NCBI GenBank assembly: GCA_025175895.1
Contig: JAKLTH010000238.1
Span: 6,076,001 to 6,140,000, forward strand
DNA length: 64,000 bases
Origin: Wurfbainia villosa
Taxonomy: Eukaryota; Streptophyta; Magnoliopsida; Zingiberales; Zingiberaceae
Direction of reading: 5' to 3'
The position numbers and the translations under genes were made by a program. This document shows, piece after piece, positions 1 through 11,142 of the stretch (its first letter is position 1; every line of letters starts with the position of its first letter). The notes under the pieces are model-generated. The model searched no databases. It was not told where the DNA came from and worked only from the letters and a program-made list of their open reading frames with translations.

Positions 1-819
1 AAAAAATTTAACTCTGTCGAATGAAGGAATGAATTTACAAAGTAAATCTATCGATGCAATATATTGGTATGAGGTGGTGTTGTCTCTTCAGCTAGATAAG
101 TAGCTGTTATTTCATTTTTTTAAAATGTTCGAGGAAGAGACGTTAAAATTTATCTTTTGTGATTCTTGTGTAATCAATCTCTGGAAGTTCTTTCCAATGA
201 ATTAAGTATCAATAAATATTTTCATTTAGAGAGATCATTATTTCATGATTTATAATGCTTTGAATTTAATAAGAATACAGTGTTAGGTGTTATAGAGTTA
301 GAATTTATGTTATAAGTATACAATATAAGAAAAATTGACTCATTCAAATAAAAAAAAGTTAAAGTAGCATTTGGTTTGTAAAAGAATTTTAATTTTAATT
401 TTTTATTTTTTAAGAAAATGAAAAAATAATGTTTGATTGACGTTTTTCTTCTTCGTAAATTTTTTAGAAAAATAAAAAATAAAAAAAAACTATTTTTTAT
501 TTTTAAAAAAATAGAGAAGGCGGTGTTTACTAAACACCGTCTAAATTGTTATTATGAAATAGAAATGATAATTGTTGATTTATTTCTTTAAATAATATCT
601 TTTTGATGACTATTTATTTTCTTTTATAATTAAAAAGGTTGATTAGTTATGAAACAGAGACATAGTTATTAATTTATTTTTTTAATCATTATTCTTTTTC
701 TGCCAATACGATTTCATATTCACGTTATTCTCCTGCATCGAGGAGAATTCGATCATGACAGATTGTTAATTATCATTGATATATATCATCTAATCAATTC
801 AATTAGGAAAAAAATATTT
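1..819. other. AT-rich intergenic DNA, no gene
   Basis: No gene is visible. The stretch is very AT-rich with poly(A)/poly(T) runs. A MITE-like block at about 369-543 is listed separately. Confidence 0.6.
369..543. mobile_element. AT-rich MITE-like element, copy 1
   Basis: The block opens with a TTTGGTTTG word and is followed by mirrored A/T runs that could fold back on themselves. It ends in a near-perfect 19-bp palindrome, CGGTGTTTACTAAACACCG (521-539). Related blocks with the same TTTGGTT...TGATTG/TTGGTTGGCG...TATTTTT organisation occur at 58025-58210 and 62548-62786. No coding capacity is seen. Non-autonomous DNA transposon is an inference from the foldback structure and repetition; the ends and a target duplication are not certain. 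Confidence 0.45.
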
Positions 820-1015
820 TCAAAGAGATGACGTAATGGTTAAAAAATGATGATATTTATAGAAGTAATGAATAGATTTTGGAGAAGACTTAAAAAAAAA
901 TTTTAGATTCAGATAATCTCCATGTATCTTGACTACCATATCAAAATTTATAGAATTTTTCTTAATTTATCTTCCTCATAATGATCATGGAATAAATTGA
1001 TAGAGATCGTTAGAT
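820..1015 (+). mobile_element. Decayed SINE, family A
   Basis: Sense-strand copy of the family whose clean members are at 46538, 31537 and 63552. It keeps the A-box-like word GATGACGTAATGGTTAAAA near 826, the 'gagaagactt...agattcagataatctccatgtatcttgacta' core phrase in pieces, and the tail phrase ending near 1015. No target duplication was found. Confidence 0.6.
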
Positions 1016-1737
1016 TTATGATTTTAATTTTTTTTATAAAACTAAGAAAAAGACATAAATATATATTTCTTAATATGCTATTAATTTTTTCAACATTGAA
1101 AATCGAATTAATATTTAAAAACTCTAAGAAATATAATCCCTCCCCTTCCTCGAGCGAGTGGCTGAGCTTTTGGCTTTGTCCCCGGAAGCAATTCCATTCC
1201 CATGCCACTTCGAGGAAGGAATTTTCCTTCCGACTCTTTTGACTTTTGACTTTCGACTTTCGACTTTCGACTCTTGTCGAACGGCGACAAATCGAAGAAT
1301 CTCTTAAGCTTCGGCCATGGTTCTAATGATGAAACTGAGATTTAGACTGGCCCATGGAGATCTTTTGAAGTCGATCGTGTCTTTGCATTAATCAAAGTTA
1401 AAGAATCGGATATGGATAACTTATTTTGGACAATTTCGATTCGGCTTCTGCGAGAAGATTAGAATGATGGCCAAGAACAAAATTATTACCTAAAATATTG
1501 GAAAGGACTGACTCATGTTCTTGGAAAGTCTGGTTAATTCGGATGATAATATATATATATATATATATCGAAGAAAATAAGGATCAATCTTTCATTTCTA
1601 CGAGGGTACTCTTTCTCTATATAATTTATCAATGGACTTTAAATTAAATACTCTCCATGATTTATCTTTTTTTTATGATGACTAAGGGCGGACTAGTCGG
1701 GACCACTAAGCTGACAGATTCCAATATTTTTTTCGAG
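1016..1737. other. Intergenic, no gene
   Basis: Short open frames near 1108-1290 have no recognisable domain. Four CTTTCGACTTT-like short repeats occur around 1243-1275 and a (TA)n run at 1550-1568. Nothing else is supported. Confidence 0.5.
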
Positions 1738-1751
1738 GATTAGACACCGCT

Positions 1752-1974
1752 AATTCCCTCGGGACGTTCCGTTGACTAGATCAGTGCAAATGCTATTATA
1801 GATGTGCAAGGGTCGATTCTTAGCGTGGGGTCTAAAATTTTCACTCAGGTTTAGGAGTCTTCCGTTGTTTTGGCCGATCAAGAGACATAGTCCTCCGTAG
1901 TTTATCTCCCTTCATCATTACTAAGAGATCAACGGTGAAAAATGTTGAGGCGAACGTAATCACTTTTTTCTAAA
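1752..1974 (+). mobile_element. SINE, family B, with target duplication
   Basis: A 223-bp insertion is flanked by the perfect 14-bp direct repeat GATTAGACACCGCT (1738-1751 and 1975-1988). It holds a B-box-like GGGTCGATTCTT near 1811 about 60 bp from its left end, as in tRNA-derived SINEs, and a T-rich 3' end. A related sequence lies at about 56840-57005. It has no coding capacity. The target duplication makes insertion by retroposition likely; the assignment as a SINE rests on size and the box-like motif. Confidence 0.65.
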
Positions 1975-1988
1975 GATTAGACACCGCT

Positions 1989-2238
1989 GAGTTTTGAAGC
2001 TACGATATAACAGCATAGAGTACTTATATAGTTTTTTAGATATCTCTAGTTTGATCTACATCACATAGATTTTTCTTCTAGTGAAATAACAAAGTTTGGA
2101 ATGTTAGACTGTTGAGTCATCCGTTGTGAGAATTTTTTGATTTATTTTGATAGTAAATGAAACTTTTATATGGAATTAACTCGATCCCTCTTAGAATTAA
2201 TTGGACTGAAGACTTAATATTTTGTGTCAACTATAAAA
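1989..2238. mobile_element. Second insertion at the same target site
   Basis: This 250-bp stretch is bounded by GATTAGACACCGCT on the left (1975-1988) and ACTAGACACCGCT on the right (2239-2251), so the same short target word occurs three times around two adjacent insertions. Its right half resembles 56500-56611 in order of phrases. It has no open frame and its family is not recognised. An older insertion followed by the family B SINE landing in the left copy of the target duplication would explain the pattern. Confidence 0.45.
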
Positions 2239-2389
2239 ACTAGACACCGCTGTGAGGAAGAGTTTGGGTGTGTGTGTTTTTTTGTTGTTTAATTTTCAAA
2301 AGGATTAGAGGAAGCTTAGTTTAAGATTTAAGATTCTCCTATGAATTAATTAGTTTTAGCTATTAATTCTTTTTTATCGGGTTAACTGG

Positions 2390-2730
2390 TATTCACTGTA
2401 TATTTATGAATATAACTTTTTAATAAAACTAAATAAATTGAATTAATAAAAAATCGATTAATTAGATTAAAAATCAAATAAATCAAATTTTTTATCATCA
2501 ATATTAATCAATTGACTGATATAATATTAATCAATTGACTGATATAATAACTCAGTTGATTTATGAACTCTAATTCGATTTAATCAGTTTAATCGATTAT
2601 TTTTATTTCGAAATAAAAATCGAACCGAATAAATCGATATTAAAAAAAAAAATCAAATTTTTAAATAAACCAAACCGAAAAATTCAATTCGATGAATTTA
2701 ATCGAATTTTTGTTCGCCTTGATCCTCCCA
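2390..2730. mobile_element. AT-rich repeat related to 36940-37235
   Basis: The block is built from 'aatcgatt', 'aaataaatcaaa' and 'gaaccgaataaatcg' phrases. It contains a near-exact short tandem duplication of AATATTAATCAATTGACTGA (about 2500-2546). A sequence of the same vocabulary in the opposite orientation lies at 36940-37235. Both copies lie within a few hundred bases upstream of a gene. A MITE-like element is inferred. Confidence 0.4.
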
Positions 2731-2849
2731 AAATTTACTCTAATGTTTTGCATTACTATTAAATTTATAAATAGATAAAGAAGTTTTTAAAATGAATAAA
2801 AATAAATATAAAAATATAAAAATTTTAAACCATGGGCGAGAGAGAGGGG

Positions 2850-2857
2850 TATAAAAG
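2850..2857 (+). promoter_or_regulatory. TATA box of the MADS-box gene
   Basis: TATAAAAG lies 130 bp upstream of the MADS start codon, between GA-rich and GC-rich sequence. This is the usual distance for a plant core promoter with a leader of about 90-100 nt. Confidence 0.6.
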
Positions 2858-2979
2858 GGCAGCCCTGTGTTAGCGAAGGCCATCGTTCGTGGAAATCAAA
2901 GCGGAGAGGCGGAGCAGAGCTTGGCAGTGCAGCATCAACCTCGAAGCTAGTTCAAACTAGTGGGAGGTTGTGTGCGAGG

Positions 2980-5900
2980 ATGGTGCGAGGCAAGGTGCAG
3001 CTCAAGCTCATCGACAACCCGGTCCACCGGCAGGTGACCTTTTGCAAGCGTCGGGCGGGGCTGCTGAAGAAGGCCCGCGAGCTGTCGGTGCTGTGCGACG
3101 CCGATGTCGGCATCGTGGTCTTCTCCGCCCATGGCAAGCTCTATGAGCTGGCCACAAAGGGGTGTGTTCATATCCTACCACTTTCTTAGGGTTTACTCCC
3201 TCCGTAGATCTGTTCTTAGTTGATTTAGGGATTTGGTTGGGCTATCTTGGAAGGACAATGGAGGGCTTGATTGAGAGGTACAAGATGACATCTGAAGAAG
3301 CTCAAAACTATGTCAGTTCTGCCATGGATCCACCTCAGGTTGGTTCGCTGTTTCTTTCTCGAGATCTTAGAGATGCTAATGCAAAAGAGTAAGCATCTGT
3401 AAATTCCTTTGAATTTCCAATACCCTTGAGAAAATGGCACTCGTAGATATGCATATCTTCCTTGAATCTTGATTAGGATAAATAAGATATAAAGTCTCTG
3501 GTATCATTTGCTTGTCTATATTCCCATAAATCTTTTTGGCTGACTATTGTTCATGGTTAACTTCTCTATTAGCTTAATGGTGATTATGTTTGTCCCCTCA
3601 GTGTTCAAAATGCTTCTACAATGATTTTATACATTAATAACTTGGTTGTTAGTTTGTTCATGTACCTCTTCCATATTGGGGTGTTAGATTCCGATATTCC
3701 TACGCCAAAACTGCAAGGCGACACCCAATTGTCACAGTTAGAAAATTTTCAAGGCCAAAGGAGAAGGTTGTCTTGGTCCAAATATATGCATGAGTCTGAT
3801 TTATTCTTTGACCGACTCTCTTGGTGTATGTTGTAGAATCCCTTTTTTTTTCAGCCTGTATTATAGGGAATTCTGATTGTGAAAACATTTAGATATTTCA
3901 TAAGAACTTTTTGAATATATGATACACAACATTGGATGAAACTGTTCCTAATCATTCATTCAAGAGGAGGATGCCTATAGATATTTCTCTTCTCTTCATT
4001 TGTAATCATCCTCAGAATGGAAAGTCTTTTTACTTAGGAATGTATCTAACTCTCTTAAGTCCTCTTACCTTCTTTTGTGCACGTGTCTAGCAAGCTAGGT
4101 TTGCTTAGCAACTTTGCAAGAATGAGTTGTTTAAATAGCACAGGTGAGTGGTGCTAAAAATAAGCATCTAATAGTTGGTAACAGAATCAGAATCCGATTC
4201 CTACCATTAAGCATCTATATGTTGTTCTTAGAAACAATAGCATCGGACAAGTTAGGCCTTAAAAAATCAGTCTTGTGTTTTAGAAGAGCAACGAGCATAA
4301 GGTAGATGTAGCAAGGCTAAGGTTAGAAACAATAGCTCATTTGCTAACTTAGAGAAAGATGATAGCTTGGATGAAAATATTTTTGAGGTGAAGTCTGTTA
4401 TTAGGGATCTACTAACCATCTAGATGGTGTAGAGACAAAATGTGGTGAGTTAGGTATTGCCACTAAGAAAGTTTTCCTCAATCGTTAGAATGCTTACCAT
4501 GTGGATTTGCAAGTTGTCACTCTAGAGCTTGTCGAACTTAGGGCATTCATGGAGTGACAACAATTGTATTACTTATAGCTAGCAATGGAAGCGCGCACAC
4601 ATGAAGTGTTAGCAACATCAACGCTATCCCAATCTTAGTAATAGTCGTCTACAAGGGTGCTTGAAACCATTAATGACCAAGAAGTTCAAGCAATATTGGG
4701 TATAAGAGCATCTCACAATTTCATTAACGAAGGTGAGGCCTCAAAATTACTAGTGGTGGAGGTCCCCTCAAAGTTGTGAATTCACTTGTCAGGCCCTTTG
4801 CTAGCATTGCTAAGTCAATTATTGTTTAACATGGAGAATGGAATGGAAACCTAGACTTCTCTGTTGTTCCCACGGATAGCTTCCAAGTGGTATTGGAATT
4901 GGAATTATTCAATCAAGTGTGTGTATTTCCCAGGAACCAACTCCCTCAACGTACTTACAGAAAACAATGCATGTATGATTCTGACATATCTTGTTTCCAA
5001 GGTCGAGGCTAAGGCACTATCAGCTCTACAATTCAAGCGGGGATTGAAGACGAATCCAAGCTATATTGCCATCATCTGAGAGTTGAATGATGATAACGAT
5101 CTTGCCAAATCCAAGGCGTTAATATTAGAGATCATTCAAGTGGTTCTTGAAGCATACAAGGATGTAATGGCACAAAAGCTTTCGATGAAGCATCCACCAA
5201 GGCGTGAGATAGATTACTAGCTAGATTGGGTTGGAGATGGGTGTTTAGGCGACAGCTATGGCACCTTATTGTATGACCCCTCTAGAGTTAATTGAGTTGT
5301 GGAAACAACTCTTAGACTTGGTTGACTCATGCTATATTCACCCTTCTAAGACCCCTTTTGGCAGCCCAAACTTGTTTCAAAAGAAGAAGGATGAGTTTCT
5401 GTGCATGTGCATCAACTATTGAAGATTAACAAGATCATCATTAAGAATAAGTACCTCATCTTTGTTATCAAACATATGGGCAAGGTATCTTACCAAGCCT
5501 TAAGATTCATTGTCTTCCATGTGAGGATTCTCAAATCTTATCATACAGACTAAGAGGACCCAAGAAAAAGCAAGTCCAATTGCACATCAATAATCATCGT
5601 CGCCTATTTTGAAAAAGGTGTGGAGTTTATCATTGCACATAGGGTTGTTTGAAGGGGAGGAGTTTTAAATTACATTGAATACTTGGTGAAGTGGAAGAAT
5701 CTATCAAATAGCAAGGCAAGTTGGGTACAAGACAATTCACTGAGCATATCAAGCGCATCATGGAGGAGAATGGGCCAAGGGCATCATCCAAACTTTAAAC
5801 CCATAATTTTTCAAGCCAAAGGGAGATTTTCTTGGTTCGAAATTATGCATAAGTTTGATTCACTCTTTGACCCACTCTCTTGGTCGATTCTCTAGAATCT

Positions 5901-7547
5901 TCTTTACATTTCTAGCATGCATTCTAGAGCATTCTCATTGTAAAAGCATCTAGATATTTTATAAATACTTTCTAGATACATAATGTACATCATTAGATCA
6001 AACAGATCTTAACTATTCATTTGGTAGGATAACTAATAAATAACTCATTTTCTTTCATTTGTTATCATTCTCAGGGATACAAAGTGCTCTTAGTAATCTC
6101 TGTGCCTCTCCCAAGCTCTCTTAACTTCTCTGGTGTGTCTCTAGTAAGCTAGCTTTACTTAGCGACTTTGTAAGAAAAAAATAACCTTTTTAGCTTACCA
6201 TGTGTAACCTAAGAACTAGGCAAACTATAACAAACAAGCAAATAAAGAAGTTGACTTGCACAAGTGTCAAGAAGTTGATTGAATTGTCCAAATAGACTAG
6301 AAATCTAATCCTAATCCAGCTCAAGTTGATCACTAAACCCAGAAAATTAAGAATTGGCAATGGTGTACTTCATTTTTCTCTTATATTTAACATATTATTA
6401 AATGAAATCCTTTCCCCTGCTTTTATTGTATCTCATGTCAATGCAAATTATTTCTCTCATTATTTACCACAGTCTCAAATATAATAGGATTCAGAAGGAG
6501 AGATTTCCAGGCTAAAGGAAGAGATCAATGTTCTGCAAAAGAGCCTGAGGTATAGCATATTTATTCCCTGACTTAAATGTTGAAGCACAAGTATACATAC
6601 AATCCTATTATAAGAAAAATTATTCCTAATGAACATGATATTTCTCTATGTTTGTACTAAATAAATCCTAAAAAAAACAAAATTTTGATGATTGCACAGT
6701 GGTTGTCGAACCTATTTTTTGGTTATAATAAATATTTATTATGACTCTGGTAGAAGGCACATGTTTGGAGAAGGAAGCTCTGGTCATGAGCAGATGAACC
6801 TTCATAAATTGTACATATTAGAAAGGCACTTTGGGATTTGGATGGACCACATCAGGACCATGAAGGTTAAAAAAAACTTCCAAATTTAATCCTACACTAA
6901 CTACTTTTTTCATGTGTAATTTTCTGAGATTTTCGATATTTCTCTCTACCCTTTTGATTCCAGATGCAGATCATGTTCCAAGAGATTGAATCCCTGAAGA
7001 GCAAGGTATATATCTCTCTGGGTACCATGGTTTCTGTTCCTAATAATCTTTTGTATCTTCGAACATGGACTGTCTGAAAATTTTCATTGCTTCATTCTCG
7101 TTGATCTTCCTCGCGGCACTGACACTTGGGGCACTCATCTAAGTTGATAACCATTACATTGTTTCAAAGGGGTTTGCCCCTGATTACTGATTAGAAAGTT
7201 AGCCAGAGGTGATCTTGGCTCTTCACTTGGCTTTCCAATCCATTGTGCAGGAGGACATACTGAAAGCCACCAATGAGTTCCTTCAAGAGAAGGTCTAACA
7301 GTTTCTGTTGTTCTTCAGAACCAAATATCATTTGGCATCAACTTCTTCTTATCGTCTATCATCGATTTTGTCGCAGATTGTGGCGAAACATGGGGCTTAT
7401 GATGTAGCTCCAGTGATGGTCCAACCCAAAGGGCACTTTGAGATGTCTCCAACTGCAGTTGCTGACCACATTAATGCTTACCCGCTGACTACTGTACAGG
7501 ACCAACCTAACCATTTTTGGGGCCTTGAAACAGGCTTCTCCTTCTGA
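2980..7547 (+). CDS. MADS-box transcription factor, AGL12/OsMADS26-type (MIKCc)
   Basis: Type II (MIKCc) MADS-domain protein, expected to bind CArG boxes as a dimer in the nucleus. Relatives act in root development, flowering transition and stress responses. Seven exons fit GT/AG rules and keep one frame: 2980-3161, 3254-3338, 6488-6549, 6757-6865, 6964-7005, 7251-7292, 7377-7547. They encode 230 aa, close to the family's 210-225 aa. The MADS domain is residues 1-60 (GKVQL, NPVHRQVTFCKRRAGLLKKA, FSAHGKLYELAT). The I region follows from 'GTMEGLIERYK', then a K-box with 'ERHFGIWMDHIRTMK' and 'MQIMFQEIESLKSK'. The C-terminus ends GLETGFSF, like the YSF/FSF ends of relatives. The ATG at 2980 was chosen because it opens the MADS domain. 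Position 10, usually Arg/Lys in the family's R-R-I-E stretch, is Leu here (K-L-I-D). Exon 4 could instead start at 6754, adding one Arg. Intron 2 (3.15 kb) holds a gypsy remnant. AATAAA lies at 7652. Confidence 0.93.
3738..6180 (+). mobile_element. Decayed Ty3/gypsy chromovirus inside MADS intron 2
   Basis: Direct repeats of about 400 bp (about 3738-4150 and 5801-6180) share phrases such as 'TGCATGAGTCTGATT/TGCATAAGTTTGATT' and 'CACTCTCTTGG', and act as degenerate LTRs. A PBS-like TGGTAACAGAATCAG at about 4175 follows the left one. The short interior is oriented with the host gene and full of stops. It retains reverse-transcriptase phrases around 5255-5480 (a 'PSKTPFG..' and 'FQKKKD' segment) and an integrase-tail chromodomain at 5677-5740 ('EYLVKWKNL' then 'SKASWVQ'). 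Most of gag and pol is missing. A Reina/chromovirus-like affiliation is inferred from the chromodomain. Confidence 0.75.
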
Positions 7548-7651
7548 ATGGTGATAAGGATAGTTGAGGGGCTTAAATGAATATTTCTCTGGTGTGCCCT
7601 ATATTTTTACTATCTATGAGGACTGTATTGAATAATGTGCTATCCAGTAAC

Positions 7652-7657
7652 AATAAA
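7652..7657 (+). terminator. Poly(A) signal of the MADS-box gene
   Basis: AATAAA about 105 bp after the TGA, in AT-rich sequence; a plausible near-upstream element. Confidence 0.5.
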
Positions 7658-7863
7658 TATGAAAAATATAAAAAATGTGAACATCATGAAATAATTGATT
7701 TATTAATGATAAATAGGTCACTTTATTGACAAAATGTAAACTACAACAATGGCAAATTGCTCAACATCAGAATTGCACAATTCACTTGAAGTGAAGGTAC
7801 TACTGCCACTGACCTTAAAAATGAAGTGACCAATCAACTTGTTAGCCTAATCGAAAACTTTCT

Positions 7864-8301
7864 TTACTGTTTCAGGCAAGAACCAGGCCCTATCGCAGGG
7901 GCGCGCCCAGGTCCAGCTAATGGTGCATCAGCAATCCCCCTCTGGTCGAGCAAACACCCGAATCGAGCCAATCTCCTTGTGACTTGTGTTGGATCACTTG
8001 CTAGTTTCTCGATAGGAGTCCATAGTCATTCTTCATGCAATTCACGAAACAAAGTTCAGTCCTTCGATGACTTAAATGAGCATGTACATAGAATATCGAC
8101 AATTAGCCCATGGCCAAATGGTTTGCTCGATGTCGGACACATCGATCTGTTCTCCCCACATGTACACCAACCGCCAACCGCCAATACATGTAGAACCCCT
8201 CCCATGTAGCATCTAAGTGATCCAAATACCACTTGTTCTGGTTGCTGATGATGCATCTAAGTCCCATAGCGGCCCTCTTCTCCGCTACTCCACCGTCGAG
8301 C
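7864..8301 (-). pseudogene. 3' fragment of a GH20 beta-hexosaminidase gene
   Basis: The minus strand reads three beta-N-acetylhexosaminidase blocks in order but in broken frames. The first is 8301 to about 8182: 'GGVAEKRAAMGLRC', then 'NQNKWYLDHLDATWEGFYM'. The second is about 8167-8107: 'VYMWGEQIDVSDIEQTIWPW', one base out of frame with the first. The third is about 8013-7864: 'EKLASDPTQVTRRLARF', then 'QRGIADAPLAGPGR' and 'PGSCLKQ' with a stop. The segment that normally joins block 1 to the MWGE motif is shortened, the alanine-rich 'RAAAAAERLW' stretch is lost, and stops lie between blocks 2 and 3. An intron-acceptor-like 'TTTATAG' precedes block 1, so this is a genomic rather than processed copy. 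No upstream exons were found through 9.1 kb. The intact enzyme trims terminal GlcNAc/GalNAc from N-glycans; this copy is probably non-functional. Confidence 0.8.
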
Positions 8302-9112
8302 CTATAAACAGTTTAAAGGAATTACAATGTAGATGATACACCATCACTAAAGGCATCGGTCAAACTAGAAAACAGCTAAACTCTGCACCTTTTCTTGCAA
8401 GGATCCTCTGAAGGTCACTAGAAATATCGAAACTAGAGTTATGAATGATTGCCCAACATTGTTAAACCTGCCATGCCATGCCAAATATGAATGACACATT
8501 GCAATTCTTACTATCGTGTTGCCTTACATTGCGACATTGTTTGACAAACTAACTTGTCTGAAGACAGCCTGATTCATCGACTTCGACGACAACTTCATGC
8601 CGCCGTAGTCTTACTAACTAACATAGTCGACACATTTATGTTTTAAGATAGATGCTTTAGTTACAAAATGGGATAACTTACAACTATTGTGAGTATGTAT
8701 TGATTTCCAGTAAGGATATAGAATGTGCTTGTCCTGCTTAGTTTCAGTTACAAAACAATTGAATTACGTACCTCGTACTATCAGTTAGAGATGTGTACCA
8801 GTAATGAACAACAGTTTGGGGGTTTATTCATCCCATGTTTAGGTGGCTTATTCATCCCAGTTAAGACAAAGCACTTGTAGCCATCGGATTCATTCATCCC
8901 ATGTTTATTCGACTTGTGACATAGATGTCAGCTAGGGCTTTCTTTAAGTCGATCGAAAAACAACACATACGGTATGGAACATCGCCTGATCAAATATCTA
9001 CATTGTTAAACGAACACAAACACTTTGCAGGTACTGGTCCAACCAAACATCAAGTTGTTGGAAAATATGAATGGAAAAGCAGTGGAATGGACGAAGAAGA
9101 CTTCGTTATGTA
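8302..9112. other. Intergenic, no gene
   Basis: No hexosaminidase exons continue here. The 65-codon open frame at 8925-9122 has no recognisable domain or gene context. Nothing else is seen. Confidence 0.5.
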
Positions 9113-9822
9113 TGAGACTTAGTTCTACATTAGAAGTTTTAAGGTATTATGGTTGATTTATATTGTTTCATAAGTATGTAGGTTGTGAACAAATGTATGA
9201 GAAGAGACTCTCTCTCATGTGTACACCTACAGATTCAGGGTCCAGATTATACTGAATCCAAGTGACTCGTGTACGAACGCGACCTATGCGTGTCGAATGT
9301 CGAATCGATCAAGACTAAATTTGCTCAAGCGAATGAATCAAGAACCTAAGTCTTGAGCATAAAGGATAATGAATAATCCATCCACCTACATTACTCTCTC
9401 TCTCTCTCTTTCGAACTTCATATTCGAACGATTCGACAATTGGTCACTCGACACTCGACCTCGGACGACTCGACAGTCGACCACTCGAATTTGATGACTC
9501 GATCACTCAACACTCAGTCTCAGTAGCTTAGTTCAATCCTTCAAAACAATTTGAGATAACTAGCTCAAGTAACTCAATAGATAAATCTAAATTGATCTGT
9601 AATTTTAAATTTAAACTATCGTGTTTGTGTCTCCGGACACAATAGTTGTCGTATAGTTGTTCGGCGAAAGAAAGCTTTCGAGTTTTCTTTCGATGGTTAA
9701 CTCGACGGACAAGAGATCGGATTGTTTTTTACATAGAGGGATTGAATTATTGTACCCTATCAGTGTTCTCTTATATCAACCAAATCTAATCTGTTATTAT
9801 TGTTACAATCTTGTTCAATCAT
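9113..9822 (+). mobile_element. Probable solo copia-like LTR
   Basis: The left part (TG at 9113, 'CTTAGTTCTACATTAGAAG', then 'GGTTGTGAACAAATGTATG' and 'CCAAGTGACTCGTG') matches the order of phrases at 36379-36560 ('TTTAGTTCCACATTGAAAG', 'GTAGTTGTGAACATA', 'AAGGCGACTCGTG'). The opening phrase is typical of plant Ty1/copia LTRs. The middle is rich in TCGA words and contains a (CT)n run at 9394-9408. No PBS, PPT or pol sequence follows. The right boundary is approximate and no target duplication was found. Confidence 0.45.
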
Positions 9823-10180
9823 AGATGAGAGACTGTCCTACATAACTAAAACTAGACTTTGAGATTGCAAAGAATCGAGATCTTTAGCAGGCCTAACAAT
9901 GAGTATTTTGCAATCATTATGACGATATTATGATTTTGATTTACTCTTCTTCTCTTTTTTTTTTCTCAATTCTAAATGGAGCAATAATGATTGTTTAAAG
10001 TATATGATTGCCATTATATTTGTTGCCTTGGTCATCGCACGAGCTACGCTAGTGCTCGAAGAGAAACAAAATTGAGCATCAAGGCAACAGACAAACATAA
10101 CCTGATCTGATTGATTTTCAATGCATAATTCATTAATAATACAGATGGAAAAGGAAGAAATTTGATGATAATTTGTAACT

Positions 10181-10526
10181 TTTTTTTTTCTTTTTTCTTT
10201 TTTTTTTGATTTATAAGTGATATCCAAGTTTCGCCCGACTAATCCACTTGGTGAACCGGTCCTGTCCCACGGCCTCCGAAGAGTCTCCACTGGCCTACAA
10301 AGGTAAATTAGGATGACACGCCGTCAAGTCGTCGTGAGGGATATATACGTTAATTAGGGTCCGCATCTCACACTAATCCAGCTGGAAAACGGGAACCCGC
10401 CTCCGCAACCCATAAGTGAGTGGAAAACGGAGAAATTTCCTCCGCAAACTGCAGCCGGCAGGGATCGAACCATGACTTGCCGTAGGGACCGCCCAAGCTC
10501 TTACCGACGCATCATTGCCCTGGGGC
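10181..10526 (-). mobile_element. 346-bp tRNA-type SINE with poly(A) tail and target duplication
   Basis: The insertion is flanked by the perfect 14-bp repeat GATAATTTGTAACT (10167-10180 and 10527-10540). On the minus strand it starts at about 10526 with an A box (10513-10497, GATGCGTCGGTAAGAGC) and a canonical B box (10471-10461, GGTTCGATCCC). These are followed by a 'GGCCGTGGGACAGG' body and a poly(A) tail, seen as T runs at 10181-10208. The internal pol III promoter, tail and target duplication are the full set of SINE hallmarks. It differs in sequence and length from the other SINEs in the window. Confidence 0.88.
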
Positions 10527-10540
10527 GATAATTTGTAACT

Positions 10541-11140
10541 CTTTCGCTTACATTATGAGGACTTTTTTAATCAAAGTCGGACCTCAATATTTTAGGATCA
10601 TGAGCGAAGTAAAAAAAATAAATCTTTTTATACATAAAAAATATATTTTTCAATAAAATTGAGTCCTTTCCTATTCAATTATTGGGCTTGAGCCCAGCTG
10701 TCCAAGGTTAGCTCTGTTTTTAATTATTGGTATAAAAAGATAATTCACTCATCTTCAATCTTCCATTAGGAATTAATATGAAGAAAGTAAATCACGGAAA
10801 ACATATTGTTCAATTCAGAATTAACACGATAAGAGAGTAGATACCTCGAAAGGCTTGCAGCCCTCAGAAATTGATCTATTTATTAGTTCATGAGATCCGA
10901 TTATTGAATGTGGGGATTTAATGTGTAGAATCTGTTAGAGCACAGATCCGTTATTGACGATGGATCGATAATGGATTCGACTCGATCTCTATATATAAGG
11001 CATGCATAGTCCCCGTAGGGGCTCGGTATTCTGATAAATTTCTCGCTTCCTATCGGTTAGGTGTTTACAACGTCGTCACCTTAGAATCCTACGCAAGGGC
11101 AGAGCCAGGTGTTGAGTTACCTGGGCTTTGCGAGTTATAG
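10541..11140. other. Intergenic, no gene
   Basis: AT-rich sequence followed by a moderately GC-rich stretch. A TATA-like CTATATATAAGG near 10990 precedes no recognisable coding exon and may belong to an LTR remnant. Nothing else is supported. Confidence 0.45.
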
Positions 11141-11142
11141 TG

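Noticed and set aside
8925..9122. 65-codon frame as a small gene
   Set aside because: No domain, no promoter or splice context, and its end runs into an LTR-like sequence.
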